From Persicaria tinctoria (lineage: Eukaryota; Streptophyta; Magnoliopsida; Caryophyllales; Polygonaceae), in NCBI GenBank assembly GCA_037127255.1, contig JBANSL010000013.1:5458188-5522187 (forward strand): a stretch of 64,000 nucleotides of DNA. The letters are read 5' to 3'. The notes under the pieces were generated by a model. The model searched no databases and had not been told where the DNA came from. It saw only the letters and a program-made list of their open reading frames with translations. Shown piece after piece: positions 1 through 10,400 of the stretch. The position numbers and the translations under genes are program-made. How positions within the stretch are numbered: position 1 is the stretch's first letter; each line of letters begins with the position of its first letter.

Positions 1-737
1 TCTTCTTTCTCTTTGATTCGTTCACGGATTTGACTGAGTAAGTTTTTTTCTCCTCTTCGTTGTTGTTGTTGGTTTAGTTTTGTTGTCGGGTTGGTGTTAG
101 GAATAGTCATGTTGTGTTGATTTAAGGCAATTTTGACCGGATTAGTTGTTGTGTTGAATCAATTTCGTTTTTCGGGTTTAATTTAGTTGTCGATTTATTT
201 TTTTCCTAAGGAAACCGTTCAAGAAAACCCAGTTTTAGTGCTATATAATTTGTAAAAAAAGCTTCCACGCATGCTGCATTGTTAAAAAAAAATCCGCGTA
301 GGCTGTCTTGTCAGCATTTTTTACCCATGAGAAAACTCATGATAATATATTACCACTACCCTCAAAGGTCGGGATATTTTTATTTTATTTAAAAGGTGAT
401 GATATATTTTTACCATACCCCCAAAGGTAAGGGTATTTTAATTAGTTTTCCCTTTATATAAATCGTTAGTCTATTCTTCATAATGCTAATTGATTTTAGA
501 ATGGAATCCATCGGTCTCAGGAAAATAAATCTCACTAAATTGGTGAAATTTGATGAAAAAATTAAATTTAAACTTTCAATTGTTAATCGATAAATTTCCT
601 ATTGGATGAAATAAAATAAGTTTTTATCCTTAAAAACCAAATATAAGAAATTTTTTGTATTTTTAGATTCTCGCCATTCTCCTTTCACTACCTCCTTCCA
701 TCATTTTCACTTTTTTCTCTTCATTTTCTTTCTACCA
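1..737. other. AT-rich stretch, no gene recognised
   Basis: No open frame of note. Positions 1-40 look like the end of a T/C-rich leader exon followed by a GTAAGT donor-like site near 38. This could be the last exon piece of a gene that lies mostly left of the window, but nothing downstream continues it. The only recognisable structure is the element end annotated separately at about 315-452. Confidence 0.4.
315..452. mobile_element. Terminal inverted repeat of a Mutator-like element (one end only)
   Basis: This segment matches, in order and orientation, the right terminal repeat of the element ending at 46925. Both have a CCT(C/T)AAAGGTCGGGATATTT-like block, then a block with ATATATTTTTA, then AAAGGT and TATTTTAATTAGTTTT before a C-rich end. 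The mate end is not in the window, so the body probably lies to the left or is lost. It is called by internal comparison only. Confidence 0.5.
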
Positions 738-775
738 ACTAGTTTAGTACCCGCACTTTTGTGCGGGTCTTTTAT
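738..775 (-). mobile_element. Helitron-type 3' terminus (hairpin plus CTAGT)
   Basis: Read on the minus strand, a perfect hairpin (ACCCGCAC, loop, GTGCGGGT, positions 750-769) is followed after a few bases by CTAGT ending at 738, then a host T. That is the standard 3' end of plant Helitrons. The element would extend to the right. I could not fix its 5' TC end, so its length is unknown. It may include the RPA-like exon at 2961-3145, but that is inference. Confidence 0.55.
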
Positions 776-1954
776 TAAAATTAATATGTTTAATATTAGA
801 AAATGTATAATTTGTTTTCTAAATAAACTCTAAACTCTAAGTACCACTATTCACATGTAAACATTGTTAATTATTATATATTTAATAGTAAAAAAACTTT
901 GAAAATTTGTAATTAAAGACAAAATTTTATCCCAATGTTGATTAATATTTGTACCCAAATGCATGTATGTAAAAATAATCTTAAATTATATATGAAATGT
1001 CTATTATTTAGAGTTGAATCATTTTTTCTTTAATTTATTCTTCTTCTCTTCGAATGCATTTGTCATCTTTGAATGCATCTGTCATCAATTATATTGTGGA
1101 ACAATGTAAATGAACATGTATTATTTATATTTGGAAATTATTTAGTAAATTTGTTTATTGTGATTTGTTAGGTATACTTGAGATTTGTTTTTATCTCTTG
1201 GTATAAATAGTTGAGATTTGTTTTTACCCCGCGCGCGCACACACACACATATATTAAAAGAGATTTCATTAACAATAGCATGTAATTTCAAATCAAACAT
1301 AATAAAGGAAGATATGGGAATTCACATCAACAACGGAAAACTACAAACATATAGATCTTAATTAATTTTTAGATAAATGTGAGTGCAAGAGAATCGATAA
1401 CTGATCGAATTGGATTACCTATAACATCTTTAACTCGCATAAATATTTATTTTAATGAAAAAGAAATAAGATTTTGAAAATATATAGAGTTTTTTTTTAT
1501 CCCAATAGAGAAATGAAACCCTTCACATTAAGTTAAAAGGTCATAGAAAGACATTAATAGTTGAATTTGTAAATTATAATTATAGAATAGAAATTTGTAC
1601 ATTACTCACCTCGAAAACTATAACGTTATTGAGTGGGGGTAGAAAAACACAAATTGAACTAAATCAAGTCGATTATCAAAGTTTTACTTTTACACTATCC
1701 TATAAACAAACAATTGCATGCACAAACTAATTAAGAGTCAATTTGAATAAATTATAAACAAACAAACAAACAAAGTAGAAAGATAAAATGCTAAAAATTA
1801 GACCGATGACAAGATTGTAAGAAATTTAAAATAAATTAGAATGATCAATAAAAACTTATAGTGAGGAAGACACATTGATGGAGATATGATAGAATTTATA
1901 TAATGGAAGACACAAGGGTATTTTTGTATATCACTCTTGTTGAAAAGATCCATA
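776..1954. other. AT-rich stretch without a gene
   Basis: No coding potential is seen. It contains a short alternating (GC)n(AC)n run at about 1230-1249 and A-rich runs of AAAC repeats near 1750-1770. It may be the body of the Helitron whose 3' end lies at 738. Confidence 0.4.
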
Positions 1955-2795
1955 ATAGATTTTGTTAGTTATTTAAGTTTATCAGAATTGTTATTCAAAT
2001 TCAAAATTGCAATAATATCCAATTCAAAATAATTTTAACGAAATTAATAAAAATAAATTTAAAAATAAAATCAAGATTGAGGGAAAAATGAATTAATTAA
2101 TCAATTACGTATTTAGATAAGTAATTTGATTTATAATAAATAATAAAAAGAAAACCAATTAGATTTTTTAAGTTATTTAAGTTTATCCAAATTTTTATTC
2201 AAATTCAAAATTGCAACAATATCAAATTCAAAATAATTTTAATGAAATTAATAAAAAGAAATTTAAAAAGAAAATCAAGCGGTTAAGATTTAGGGAAAAA
2301 ATGAATGGATGAATTAATTATGTATTTAAATAAGTAATTTTATTTATAATAAATAATAAAATGAAAACCAATTAGATTTTTTAATTTATTTAAGTTTATC
2401 CGAATTTTTATTCAAATTCAAAATTGCAATAATATCCAATTCAAAATAATTTTAATGAAATTAATAAAAAGAAATTTAAAAATAAAATCAATTGGTTAAG
2501 ATTTAGGGAAAAAGGAATGAATGAATTATTTACATATTTAAATAAGTAATTTGATTTATAATAAATAATAAAAAGAAAACCAAAATTAGATTTTGTTAGT
2601 TAGTTAAGTTTATCTGAATTGTTATTCAAATTTAAAATTGCAATACTATCCGATTCAAAATAATTTTAATGAAATTAATAAAAAGAATTTTAAAAAGAAA
2701 ATCAATCGGTTAAGATTTAGAGAAAAATTAATAAATTAATTAATTACATATTTAAATAAGTAATTTGATTTATAATAAATAATAGTTTATTTAAA
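1955..2795. repeat. AT-rich tandem array, four copies of a unit of about 205-214 bp
   Basis: The landmark AAGTTTATC followed by TATTCAAATT(C/T)AAAATTGCAA recurs at about 1975, 2179, 2392 and 2606. Each unit continues with AAAATAATTTTAA, AAATTAATAAAAA, GATTTAGGGAAAAA-like, ATTTAAATAAGTAATTT and AATAAATAATA blocks. Unit length varies slightly through small indels, and the fourth copy decays near 2790. There is no open frame. Confidence 0.85.
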
Positions 2796-2960
2796 ATTTG
2801 AAAAATACCTAATTGGTTAATATTCCTATATTGAGGGAGAAGACACCACATCAACATATAAAATCCAATCGAGACCAAAACCTAATTGACACCTTCAATT
2901 TCAAATATATGATTAGATCGGACAGTGCAAACAAACTAATAAATATTTAAACACAATTAC

Positions 2961-3145
2961 CTTTTCATCTATCAAAATCAGGTCAATCGAATGAAGTTTT
3001 CTAGGATCATTGTAGCTTAGGGACCTAGACATTCTTAATATGCGAACCATAATATTCCATTGGATTCGTGTGGTGTTTAGGTGTTGTTGTAGTAACTCGT
3101 CCAGGTAATGAAATTTTCGAGTGCTACACTCAACGTTTTCATCGT
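2961..3145 (-). pseudogene. RPA1-like (DUF223-type) N-terminal OB-fold exon, orphan
   Basis: A single minus-strand exon of 185 nt reads HYLDELLQQHLNTTRIQWN, then VRILRM, then LHSIDLILIDEK. This is the pattern of the N-terminal OB fold in plant RPA70-like proteins that are common in Helitrons (a (L/T)NTTR.(D/N)W..(K/M)VRV.R core and a (S/T)(I/L)(D/E)(L/M)ILIDE strand). It is flanked by a good acceptor (T-rich tract then CAG at 3148-3146) and a donor GTAATT at 2960. No matching next exon is found downstream, so I read it as a captured or decayed exon and not a working gene. Similarity to the family is from recall of motifs. Confidence 0.6.
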
Positions 3146-3241
3146 CTGAAAAAAAAAAGATTAATTCAAAGTGCAAACGAATAAACTCCATAATGAATTC
3201 CATAACGATCTAAACTAATCCGCACAAACAAATAAACTAAA

Positions 3242-3754
3242 CTAATGTGCACATACGTGTTTAAACAACTCCATCATCAATTGATTTAACTCAATCAAAC
3301 CGAAATGAATCTCACAAGCCCATAAACTAAAATAATATTTAACGTACCTTTTTTTTCGATGCTTCCTATTACTACTACATTTAATATTTGTCATCGTGTG
3401 GATAGCTCGGTTGTGGGTAGCTCGGTTGAAAATAAAATCTACGTCTACATACGTCAACCTTTCCTTCCTCTACATCTTTCAATTAGAGAATCAATTACTA
3501 CCGGCTAAATTAATTTGCAATCAATTACTTAGTCTCAGTATATATGTGAAAATGAAATGAAATCGTAACAACGTGATCCAATCGTAACCGATCAGAAAAT
3601 TAATTAATTAATTAACCACTTAACCTGATCCAAAATCATAACCACCATAAATTCGGCAAAATCCTATTAACAAATTCTATACTTTAATTAATAAATACTT
3701 TAATTACTTAAATATGCAATTATTTAATTAACAAATCCAAAAAAAAAATTAAAA
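3242..3754. other. AT-rich stretch without a gene
   Basis: The short open frames here have no recognisable motif. It lies between the RPA-like exon and the Helitron at 3815, and is most likely element sequence. Confidence 0.35.
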
Positions 3755-3820
3755 ATCTCTACTTTAAAGGAGAAGCCGCCACATGTCGTAGGCGACTTCT
3801 CCTTTAGTATTATAACTAGT
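3755..3820 (+). repeat. 66-bp foldback with Helitron-like start and CTAGT end
   Basis: On the plus strand it begins TCTCTACTTTAAAGG, like a Helitron 5' end. It forms a hairpin (AAAGGAGAAGCCGCC pairing with GGCGACTTCTCCTTT across a 10-base loop) and ends ACTAGT 12 bases later. The final ACTAGT is shared with the neighbouring minus-strand Helitron, because that hexamer is a palindrome. Confidence 0.5.
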
Positions 3821-4390
3821 GTAATACTCGTGCCTTGAAGGCACGGGAGCTTGATCCATTTTAATTTGAACATCATTTTATATATCTATATAATACTGTA
3901 TTAATATATATACGTGTTTACAACAAAAATATAATTTATAAATTAGTTGGAAAGGGATACGATACAAATGTTGAAAATGTTTTAATAAGGTAAAGTAGTA
4001 ATAATACTCAAACACACCACCTAATATAATTTGAAATAAATATATAATTATTATCATTAGCATAGATCTAAAAAGTAAAATATAAGCTCCCGTACAAATA
4101 TTAAAAAATATAAGCACGTGATTGTGTGAATAATTTTGAAGTTATGTAGATGTACATAACTTATTCATTATTTTGAAGTTAATATATATATATATATATA
4201 TTAAATAGATAGATAGATAGATTAATAGATGATAATATGTAAATAATATTAGATAACTTAGTTACCATAATTAGTGGACATGATATATAAGAAAAAATAA
4301 AAACTAATTACCTAAAATAACTTCGCGTGAGGAGATGACATGTGACAAAAGTGCTTCTGTTTTAATATATTATATAGATATAGATATAGA
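3815..4390 (-). mobile_element. Short non-autonomous Helitron
   Basis: The minus-strand 3' end has a hairpin (CGTGCCTT/AAGGCACG, about 3829-3846) followed by CTAGT ending at 3815, with T as the next host base. The 5' end is placed at 4390, where the minus strand reads A then TCTATATCTATATAATATATT. This resembles the TC-TAT-rich starts of plant Helitrons, and the element therefore sits between A and T as expected. The interior holds (AT)n at about 4183-4200 and (TAGA)n at about 4206-4222, and no coding region. The 3' end is firm and the exact 5' base is not. Confidence 0.6.
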
Positions 4391-4990
4391 TTAGTTATTT
4401 ATCAAACACATCAAAATTTACATAGACCGATCTTAAATCGAGCCGAGTACTTTTTTATAACTTACAATAATTATTTAGATACTAATTTTTGCTTTCAGAA
4501 AAAGGGTCCTGTTATTCACACGGTCATTTTTTCGCCATTTGCACGGTGCCGATGTCGAGTTTTCGAATCGACAGCCTTGTACTGGTCGACAACTCTTCAC
4601 TTAGTGTGAGATCATCGTTAGATTAAGTCGGCTCCTTTGCCGATGCCGAATTCTCAGATAGACAGACCTTTCTTTTCGAACGTCGAGATCGGTACTGTGT
4701 GCATTGCGAAATTTCGCCGTAGACGCAAAAAAATCGGACGAATATAGCACCTGTACGGTGCGATAACCACCCCGGTAAAGTTCAGTGGAAGCACTAAGAA
4801 ATGTGGACACGTGCCTTACCAACATGGGCTGCTTTGAAGCACTCAATCTGGCACAGGCCGGCCCATGTCGGAACTGCACATGCTCCACAACACACACTAA
4901 CAAAACAATCAAGCCGTTGATACGGATAAGATCATAACAATAGTGATATGAACGTGCCACTTTCCCGCGTTAACAGGGACTACCCACCGC
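4391..4990. other. Intergenic, upstream of the LEA gene
   Basis: Less AT-rich than the sequence to the left. A 119-codon minus-strand open frame at 4601-4960 has no motif I recognise and runs antisense to the distal LEA promoter. Isolated ACGTG cores occur at about 4807 and 4951. Confidence 0.4.
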
Positions 4991-4993
4991 ACT

Positions 4994-5046
4994 GACACGT
5001 GTCCACGTATTGACGCACTTGCTTCACACGTGTCCATCTCCGTGGC
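4994..5046 (+). promoter_or_regulatory. ABRE/G-box cluster of the LEA promoter
   Basis: Two nearly identical palindromic GACACGTGTCC/CACACGTGTCC boxes (4994-5004 and 5025-5035) flank a third ACGT core in CCACGTA (5003-5009). A CGTGGCACC element, similar to a coupling element, follows at 5041. Several ACGTG boxes within 60 bp are the known arrangement for ABF/AREB (bZIP) binding in ABA- and drought-induced genes, so strong ABA control of the LEA gene is inferred. Confidence 0.75.
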
Positions 5047-5086
5047 ACCTCCCACAACATGCAAGTGTTACCATGGAGTGTGTGTG

Positions 5087-5093
5087 TATATAT
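5087..5093 (+). promoter_or_regulatory. TATA box of the LEA gene
   Basis: TATATAT lies about 100 bp upstream of the ATG and just downstream of the ABRE cluster. Transcription would start near 5120, leaving a leader of about 70 bases that ends in a GAAGAAGAAGAAG tract before the start codon. Confidence 0.6.
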
Positions 5094-5187
5094 GTACCTA
5101 AACACCAGCCCAAAGAATCAACAAAACATCTACTTAGCTTGAACAACAAAGAGTCAAATACCATAGCTTTACAGGAAGAAGAAGAAG

Positions 5188-5809
5188 ATGCAAGGGGCTA
5201 AACAGAAGGTGAAGGACATGGCTAGTGCTGCCAAGCAGCACGCCCATATTTCCGAGGCCAAAGTCGAAGAGAAGGTAACTAGCCTCGTTTGATATCGATA
5301 TATAGATATATCAAGATTGATATCTTGATATCGACGACGACATCTTACGCGCGTGTTGTTTGTACTTTATTGCACTATTTTTTGGTTTCTGTTATATGAC
5401 CGGCGACAGATCTGTCTAATATCGAATTCTTACTTTATAAGAAATCAAAAAAAAAACGATGGTGGATATCAGATATTTGCAAAGAATAAGCTTCAAGTTT
5501 GGGGGTGAAATGCAGGTGGAGAAGGCGACGGCGAGGACGGAGGAGGAGAAGGAGACGGCGAAGGAGAGGCGGAAGGTGAAGGAGGCGGAAGCCAAGGCGG
5601 ATCTGCACGCCTCCAAGGCTCACCATGTGGAGGAGAAGCTGCGGCCATCTCATCACATCCCCGGCGTGGGCCAGCATCCGGTTGGGACTGCGGCTGGAGC
5701 CACCGGCCACCACGTTCCTGGCCACACCGCCGCTGCCACCACCACTACTACCACCACAACCCACCCTCCTGGAGCTGGGCACCAACTTCCCGGTCGTAGG
5801 CTACCATAG
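5188..5809 (+). CDS. LEA_1 (group 4) late embryogenesis abundant protein
   Basis: Two exons, 5188-5274 and 5516-5809, split in phase 0 by a GT-AG intron of 241 bp, give 126 residues. Residues 1-29 (MQGAKQKVKDMASAAKQHA...) are the family signature start. The exon 2 part is a charged helix rich in E, K, A and R (EKATARTEEEKETAKERR), then a segment ending ASKAHHVEEK, and a Gly/Pro/His/Thr-rich disordered tail with eight Thr in a row. There is no signal peptide or membrane segment and no Trp. LEA_1 proteins are soluble, intrinsically disordered and protect membranes and enzymes in drying seeds and stressed tissue. Length and layout resemble the short Arabidopsis members (LEA6/LEA18 type). The ABRE cluster upstream fits ABA induction. 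The start is the ATG after a GAA-rich leader and the only one that gives the family N-terminus. Confidence 0.9.
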
Positions 5810-6103
5810 AATTTCCTAGTTTAGTTATCATATAAAATATATAGTTGTGGGTTTGAATTGTTATGTTTTGATTTACTGTTTCTCATACAATGAGAGGTTG
5901 TAAGTATCTTTGGAAAATAAAAACAAAAATGTAATAAAAGTGAAATCTTGTGCTTGTTTCAAATCTTCTATATCCCTGGTTAATTGTTGTCGATTTTTCT
6001 TTTCATCTTGTTGTTTTGATGTTTTTTTTTTATTGGCTCTCATTGTAATGTTGGTTTGTATCGTCTTATCTAGTCTTTCTGTTTATCAAACCTTGATAAA
6101 TAA

Positions 6104-6175
6104 AGAGCGGTCATATATTCGGAGTTCGAATCGGAAACCTATAGATATTACCCACAAGTACTTTCTGATGAGCCA
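6104..6175 (-). repeat. tRNA-like SINE fragment (copy 1 of a dispersed repeat)
   Basis: The segment AAATAAAGAGCGGTCAT...CCTATAGATATTACCCA recurs at about 32975-33030 with minor changes. On the minus strand it contains GGTTTCCGATTCGAAC here and GGTTTTCGGTTCGAATCTC in the second copy, the latter close to a Pol III B box (GGTTCGANNCC). I read both as parts of a SINE family. Confidence 0.4.
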
Positions 6176-6238
6176 TTTCGGAATGGTTACTTTTAACTAC
6201 ACTAGAGACATCAAAACAAGACATGGCGAGCCATATAT

Positions 6239-6703
6239 ATGAGAGAAAAACAAAGAAGATGGGGTTATGTGAAATTAAACTTCGGCGGGTTAACCAAATC
6301 AATGGAAGATGGGCACTTGGGGCATATAATCAAGGATTGGAGGGGTAATCCGATCATCATAGGCTACAAAACACATAGGATGACTAAATCCATTTGCTAT
6401 AGAAGCCCTTGCACTACGCAAAGGCCTTAAGAAAGCACAATAATTGCAAATACGAAAGGAGGGGACTCTCAAATCAAAATACAACACTCACAGTTGCCCA
6501 TGAGAAATTAAAATGCTTATGGCAGATATCAAATTAATTACCCAAACAATCCATGAAGTAAAGTTTTGTTGTGTGCCCCGTGAAGGTAATAGAGTTGCTA
6601 ACAAAGTTGCACACCTTTGTCGCTCTATTAGAGAGGTTGCATTGGATACGGATCCAGATCTATTAGATCTCATCTCGAAAGGATGCTGTCGACTAGGTTA
6701 AAT
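6239..6703 (+). pseudogene. Decayed L1-type RNase H domain
   Basis: Frame 1 reads KLNFGGL then GHIIKDWRGNPIIIGY, the start of a plant non-LTR RNase H (normally KLNFDG...GGVIRD). The usual catalytic Asp is Gly here. After a frameshift the helix AIEALALRKGLKKAQ follows (about 6397-6442). After another shift the C-terminal motif VPREGNRVANKVAHL appears (6573-6617). Stops and shifts make it non-functional. It is a fragment only and no reverse transcriptase is seen next to it. Confidence 0.75.
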
Positions 6704-6779
6704 ACTAACCAACCGAATTATTACCTTATAAAAAAAATTTAAACAAGTAAAGATTTGAAGGTGGCTAGCCTATGCTAGA

Positions 6780-7048
6780 CCACTAACCAATAGCATCATG
6801 ATAGATGTAAATGTCACGCTCTTTATCCTGAAGTGGCATTGGCGTAGCGGAAGTCTCAAAAAGTATGGCAATTCGATCTGCCGAAGAATGACGAGCATGT
6901 AATTGATCAGGATCTCGATCTCCCAATGACAAAACAACGACACTTTTAGAACATTAATAATAGTAAGATTGTCGCCCTCGACTCTAAATTGTGCTGCATA
7001 CCCTGAAAACCCAAATATTGGATTCATTGAGGATGTTCCAAGTGACAA
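6780..7048 (-). pseudogene. Second RNase H fragment, opposite strand
   Basis: The minus-strand frame contains FRVEGDNLTIINVLK, then WEIEILINYMLVILRQIE. This is the middle of the plant L1-type RNase H fold (the (V/E)(E/S)(G/T)D(N/S) strand with its catalytic Asp, and the helix that follows). It lacks the N-terminal and C-terminal parts. It lies tail to tail with the plus-strand RNase H fragment at 6239-6703. Confidence 0.6.
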
Positions 7049-7435
7049 TTAACTAATAACTACTCACCACCAAATTATGAATATTTTGTCATCTGCAGCC
7101 ACAACACTCCCAAGTCCCAAGTTGGAATACATAGGCGCCCATTACAAACAAACATAATTCACATTGTCCAGTTGATAATCATCATCAATCTACCTACAAC
7201 CATAAAGCAAGCAAATTGAAGCATCACGCTGACCATACTTCTACAAACGGTCCGGAAAAAGTTCTACCTCCCGACCTCCATATCCGTCTTCCCCTTCACC
7301 CGACCCATCCGATTTCATCTTTTCCTAAGCATATGGTTAGAATCCAAACCCACCTCTAATGGCTTCCTTTCCACTTCTACTTTGTTAGACATAAAAGATC
7401 ACATAACACCAGAGCAAGGAATAAAGATGCAGCCG

Positions 7436-10400
7436 TTAGTGATGAAGCATCTTAGGGTTACCAGCATTTGGCCAACCCATCTGCGACGAGTACATTTGCT
7501 GCTGCTGTTGCTGCTGCTGCATATTGTGCGGGTGTTGTTGGGTGGAGTGGTTGTTGAAGGGGATATGACCGCCACTGCCTTTGTCTTCGGAGGATTCACT
7601 GGAAGCTTCCTCGTGGGAGGGAGGGCTTATAGTTGCGGTTGAAGGTGGCGGAGGAGCCCCAAAGTGCAACATTCGCGACTCTGCCACATATGGCATGTAC
7701 TTGGGCTTCTTCCCATCTGCTACGAAGCTCCCCACGATGATCTGGAAAACATATCAAAAGGCATGACTTAGCATCAGCATTGGTGGGATCTTATAAGCTC
7801 TTAAAGAATAAAATACATGATTTTAACAGAGGGATCATACACTAAGATCATCAACTTCATTATTTAAACTGTTTTTTACCATTTTGATAAAGGAAAAAAT
7901 GAAGACCTCGCTTACAGATATTGGATGTTGAAAATAATACAATTTGCAAAAATCGGTGATCAAATTAGAAGTGACAGATCAAATGAGCTGATTTTGCAAA
8001 CAACCGATTAAGTTGGTCTATTTATGCAAATGGTCCTCGCAAAAGAAAGAAGAGGAAAAAGGACATAAATACTTCTTATTTAGCATCACTAACATGGCAC
8101 ACCCGACAATGGTATAATCATGCTATATAGCAAGGGCACATTGAAAAACAAACACTAGAAGAAGAAGAAGAAGAAAGGGGGTAAAAGGGAATGCATGCCT
8201 GAACTGGACCTGCTGCAACTAACATCCCGGCAACGCCACCACCTACTACCCGCCCATCAGGCCCCGCTACTGAGATGCTCAATCCCCCTGTTCTAACACG
8301 GTTGCCACCAATTTCCGAGGGCAAGAAAGAACCCGTTAGAGAGATTATCTCAAACCGTCCCTGCAAATGAGGTGCCACGTTAAAACCTTCGCACTTGTGA
8401 CAGAAACTCAGTATCGTAAAATTCAAGCATTATATATTTTCATTGTAAGGACTCCATTGCTCTTTAATGGATAATCCGAGACTATTCACTACCCACCAGG
8501 CACCAGCAGTCAAAGATTGGAAAATCTTAATTGAAGAACGATAAGTTCTCCCTTGTGCATCGCAAAAGTTCAACCTTTATCACAGTACCAGCATGGCATC
8601 ATATGCATCTTTCTTTTTCTAACGTGAATAGCAAGAGATATATGGATAATGTTCCCTGTATACACTTGCATAGTATGCTGTCTAGAAATCATTTGGCAAT
8701 AAAGAAATATTTCTCCAAATACACCAATTATGCATCTAACAGATAAAGATAGCATAAATAATAACATCATACCTCATATGTCACACTACCACTAGAATTA
8801 GTCGATTGACGAAGTGTTACATTGCATATTGAACCATTTGCAGACATTATACAAACTGTCCGCGGTCCTTGTTGAGCGAATGCCATAATTTTTGAAGCAA
8901 TATCCTATTATAAAAAAAGAGCGTCAAATCTATCTCCTTAATGAACTCAATGGCTTTGAACATGGGATTATAGGACAATAAGATTAGATGAAGCGAAAAG
9001 GATATGAAAGGCTGCATCACTAATTGTGATGAAGTCCACGCCAATGATTCCATTTCAATATAAATATTTGATATGCTACATAACATCATTTTTAATGTAA
9101 CATTGAAAAATCAAATATGTAAGATCTGTTCATAAAGCTCACTTCCAAGGAAAACTTTGGAAATGAAAGTTCATTTACGAGCAAAGAAATAAATTGTAAC
9201 TCAGATTTCAATAATGTAATTGTTATCGAAAAGCAAGAATATAAGAGAGGCTGGTAAGACACGCAAATCTGGTCGCTTGGTACCAATACTTATGCACACT
9301 TATGCATACTTACATTCCACTTTGTCTATCACTAGTAATCTAGTATCACCAACGACCACTCTTATTCATCTATTGCGCTTACACCAATACTAAAAACACG
9401 AAATTGTCACTTGCCCCCAAAAGTCATACAACATTGAATTTCAACATTGATTCCTCAACCAACAATTGCAATCATATTAAAATTCACGAGACACATCAGA
9501 CCTAATTTACGCAGCAAGAAGTTACCAAGAACACTTTTTTACAATGATTCTTCACTTACCTTTATATTATATGCATAGGACTGAAATCCTTACAGCATAA
9601 ACGACTAATGCCGGAAAAAAAAAAGGCTAAGAAAAACTAAAGGAAGGTGATCATAATACTAGCATTATCATCATTCTCCACTCTCACTTCTATGGTTCTA
9701 TTCTAATCAACGATTCAGAAAAATTCCAGCCAATGCGACTCAAAATACACAACTTGACAAGCAAACCCTTTTCGTTGACAGTGAAAACTAACTTTCTGAC
9801 AAAATCAAATTTTGGCATCCTTTAAAACAACCAAACAAGTACAAATACAAAACCTTGTTTAGTAATAAGGGAGCTGCTCTTCAACTGCATCTCAACTACT
9901 ATTATACTGTTTCAGCTCCAATTTGGTAACTTCATTCTCATTAATCTATTACAGGTTTAACTAATTACACAAACGATCCCATATCAAGAAATTAATAAAT
10001 GGCATGCTAATTTGACCCAACAAAGTTGAACAAACACAAATCATCCACAATTTTACCTCACCGGCATTCACCAAAATCACATGAGGTGTAAATCCAACTC
10101 CGCAATTACCTGTATCAACCAAATCATAAGACCAGGCACAAACAATTAATTTTTCAAAAAAAGAAAGGGAATTTCAAGTACCCAATGCATCCAATTGCTT
10201 TTTCCCAGAACCAGGAGGCCTCCCACGGTGCTTCTTCGACGACGAAGGAGCGTCCTGAGGAGGAGTCCCGCCGGAATCGGCCGGAACCACTGCAGTAGAA
10301 ATCGGGGCAGGAGCCAAACCCAAAGCAATGTTACCACCATCCGGCGAGTACTTCCGCGGTCTCCCCCTCTTTTTCTTAGTGGCATCTCCGCCAAATCCAC

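Noticed and set aside
5416..5785. Minus-strand frames of 66 and 116 codons across LEA exon 2
   Set aside because: They are antisense to a coding exon of biased composition; the plus frame gives a clear LEA_1 protein.
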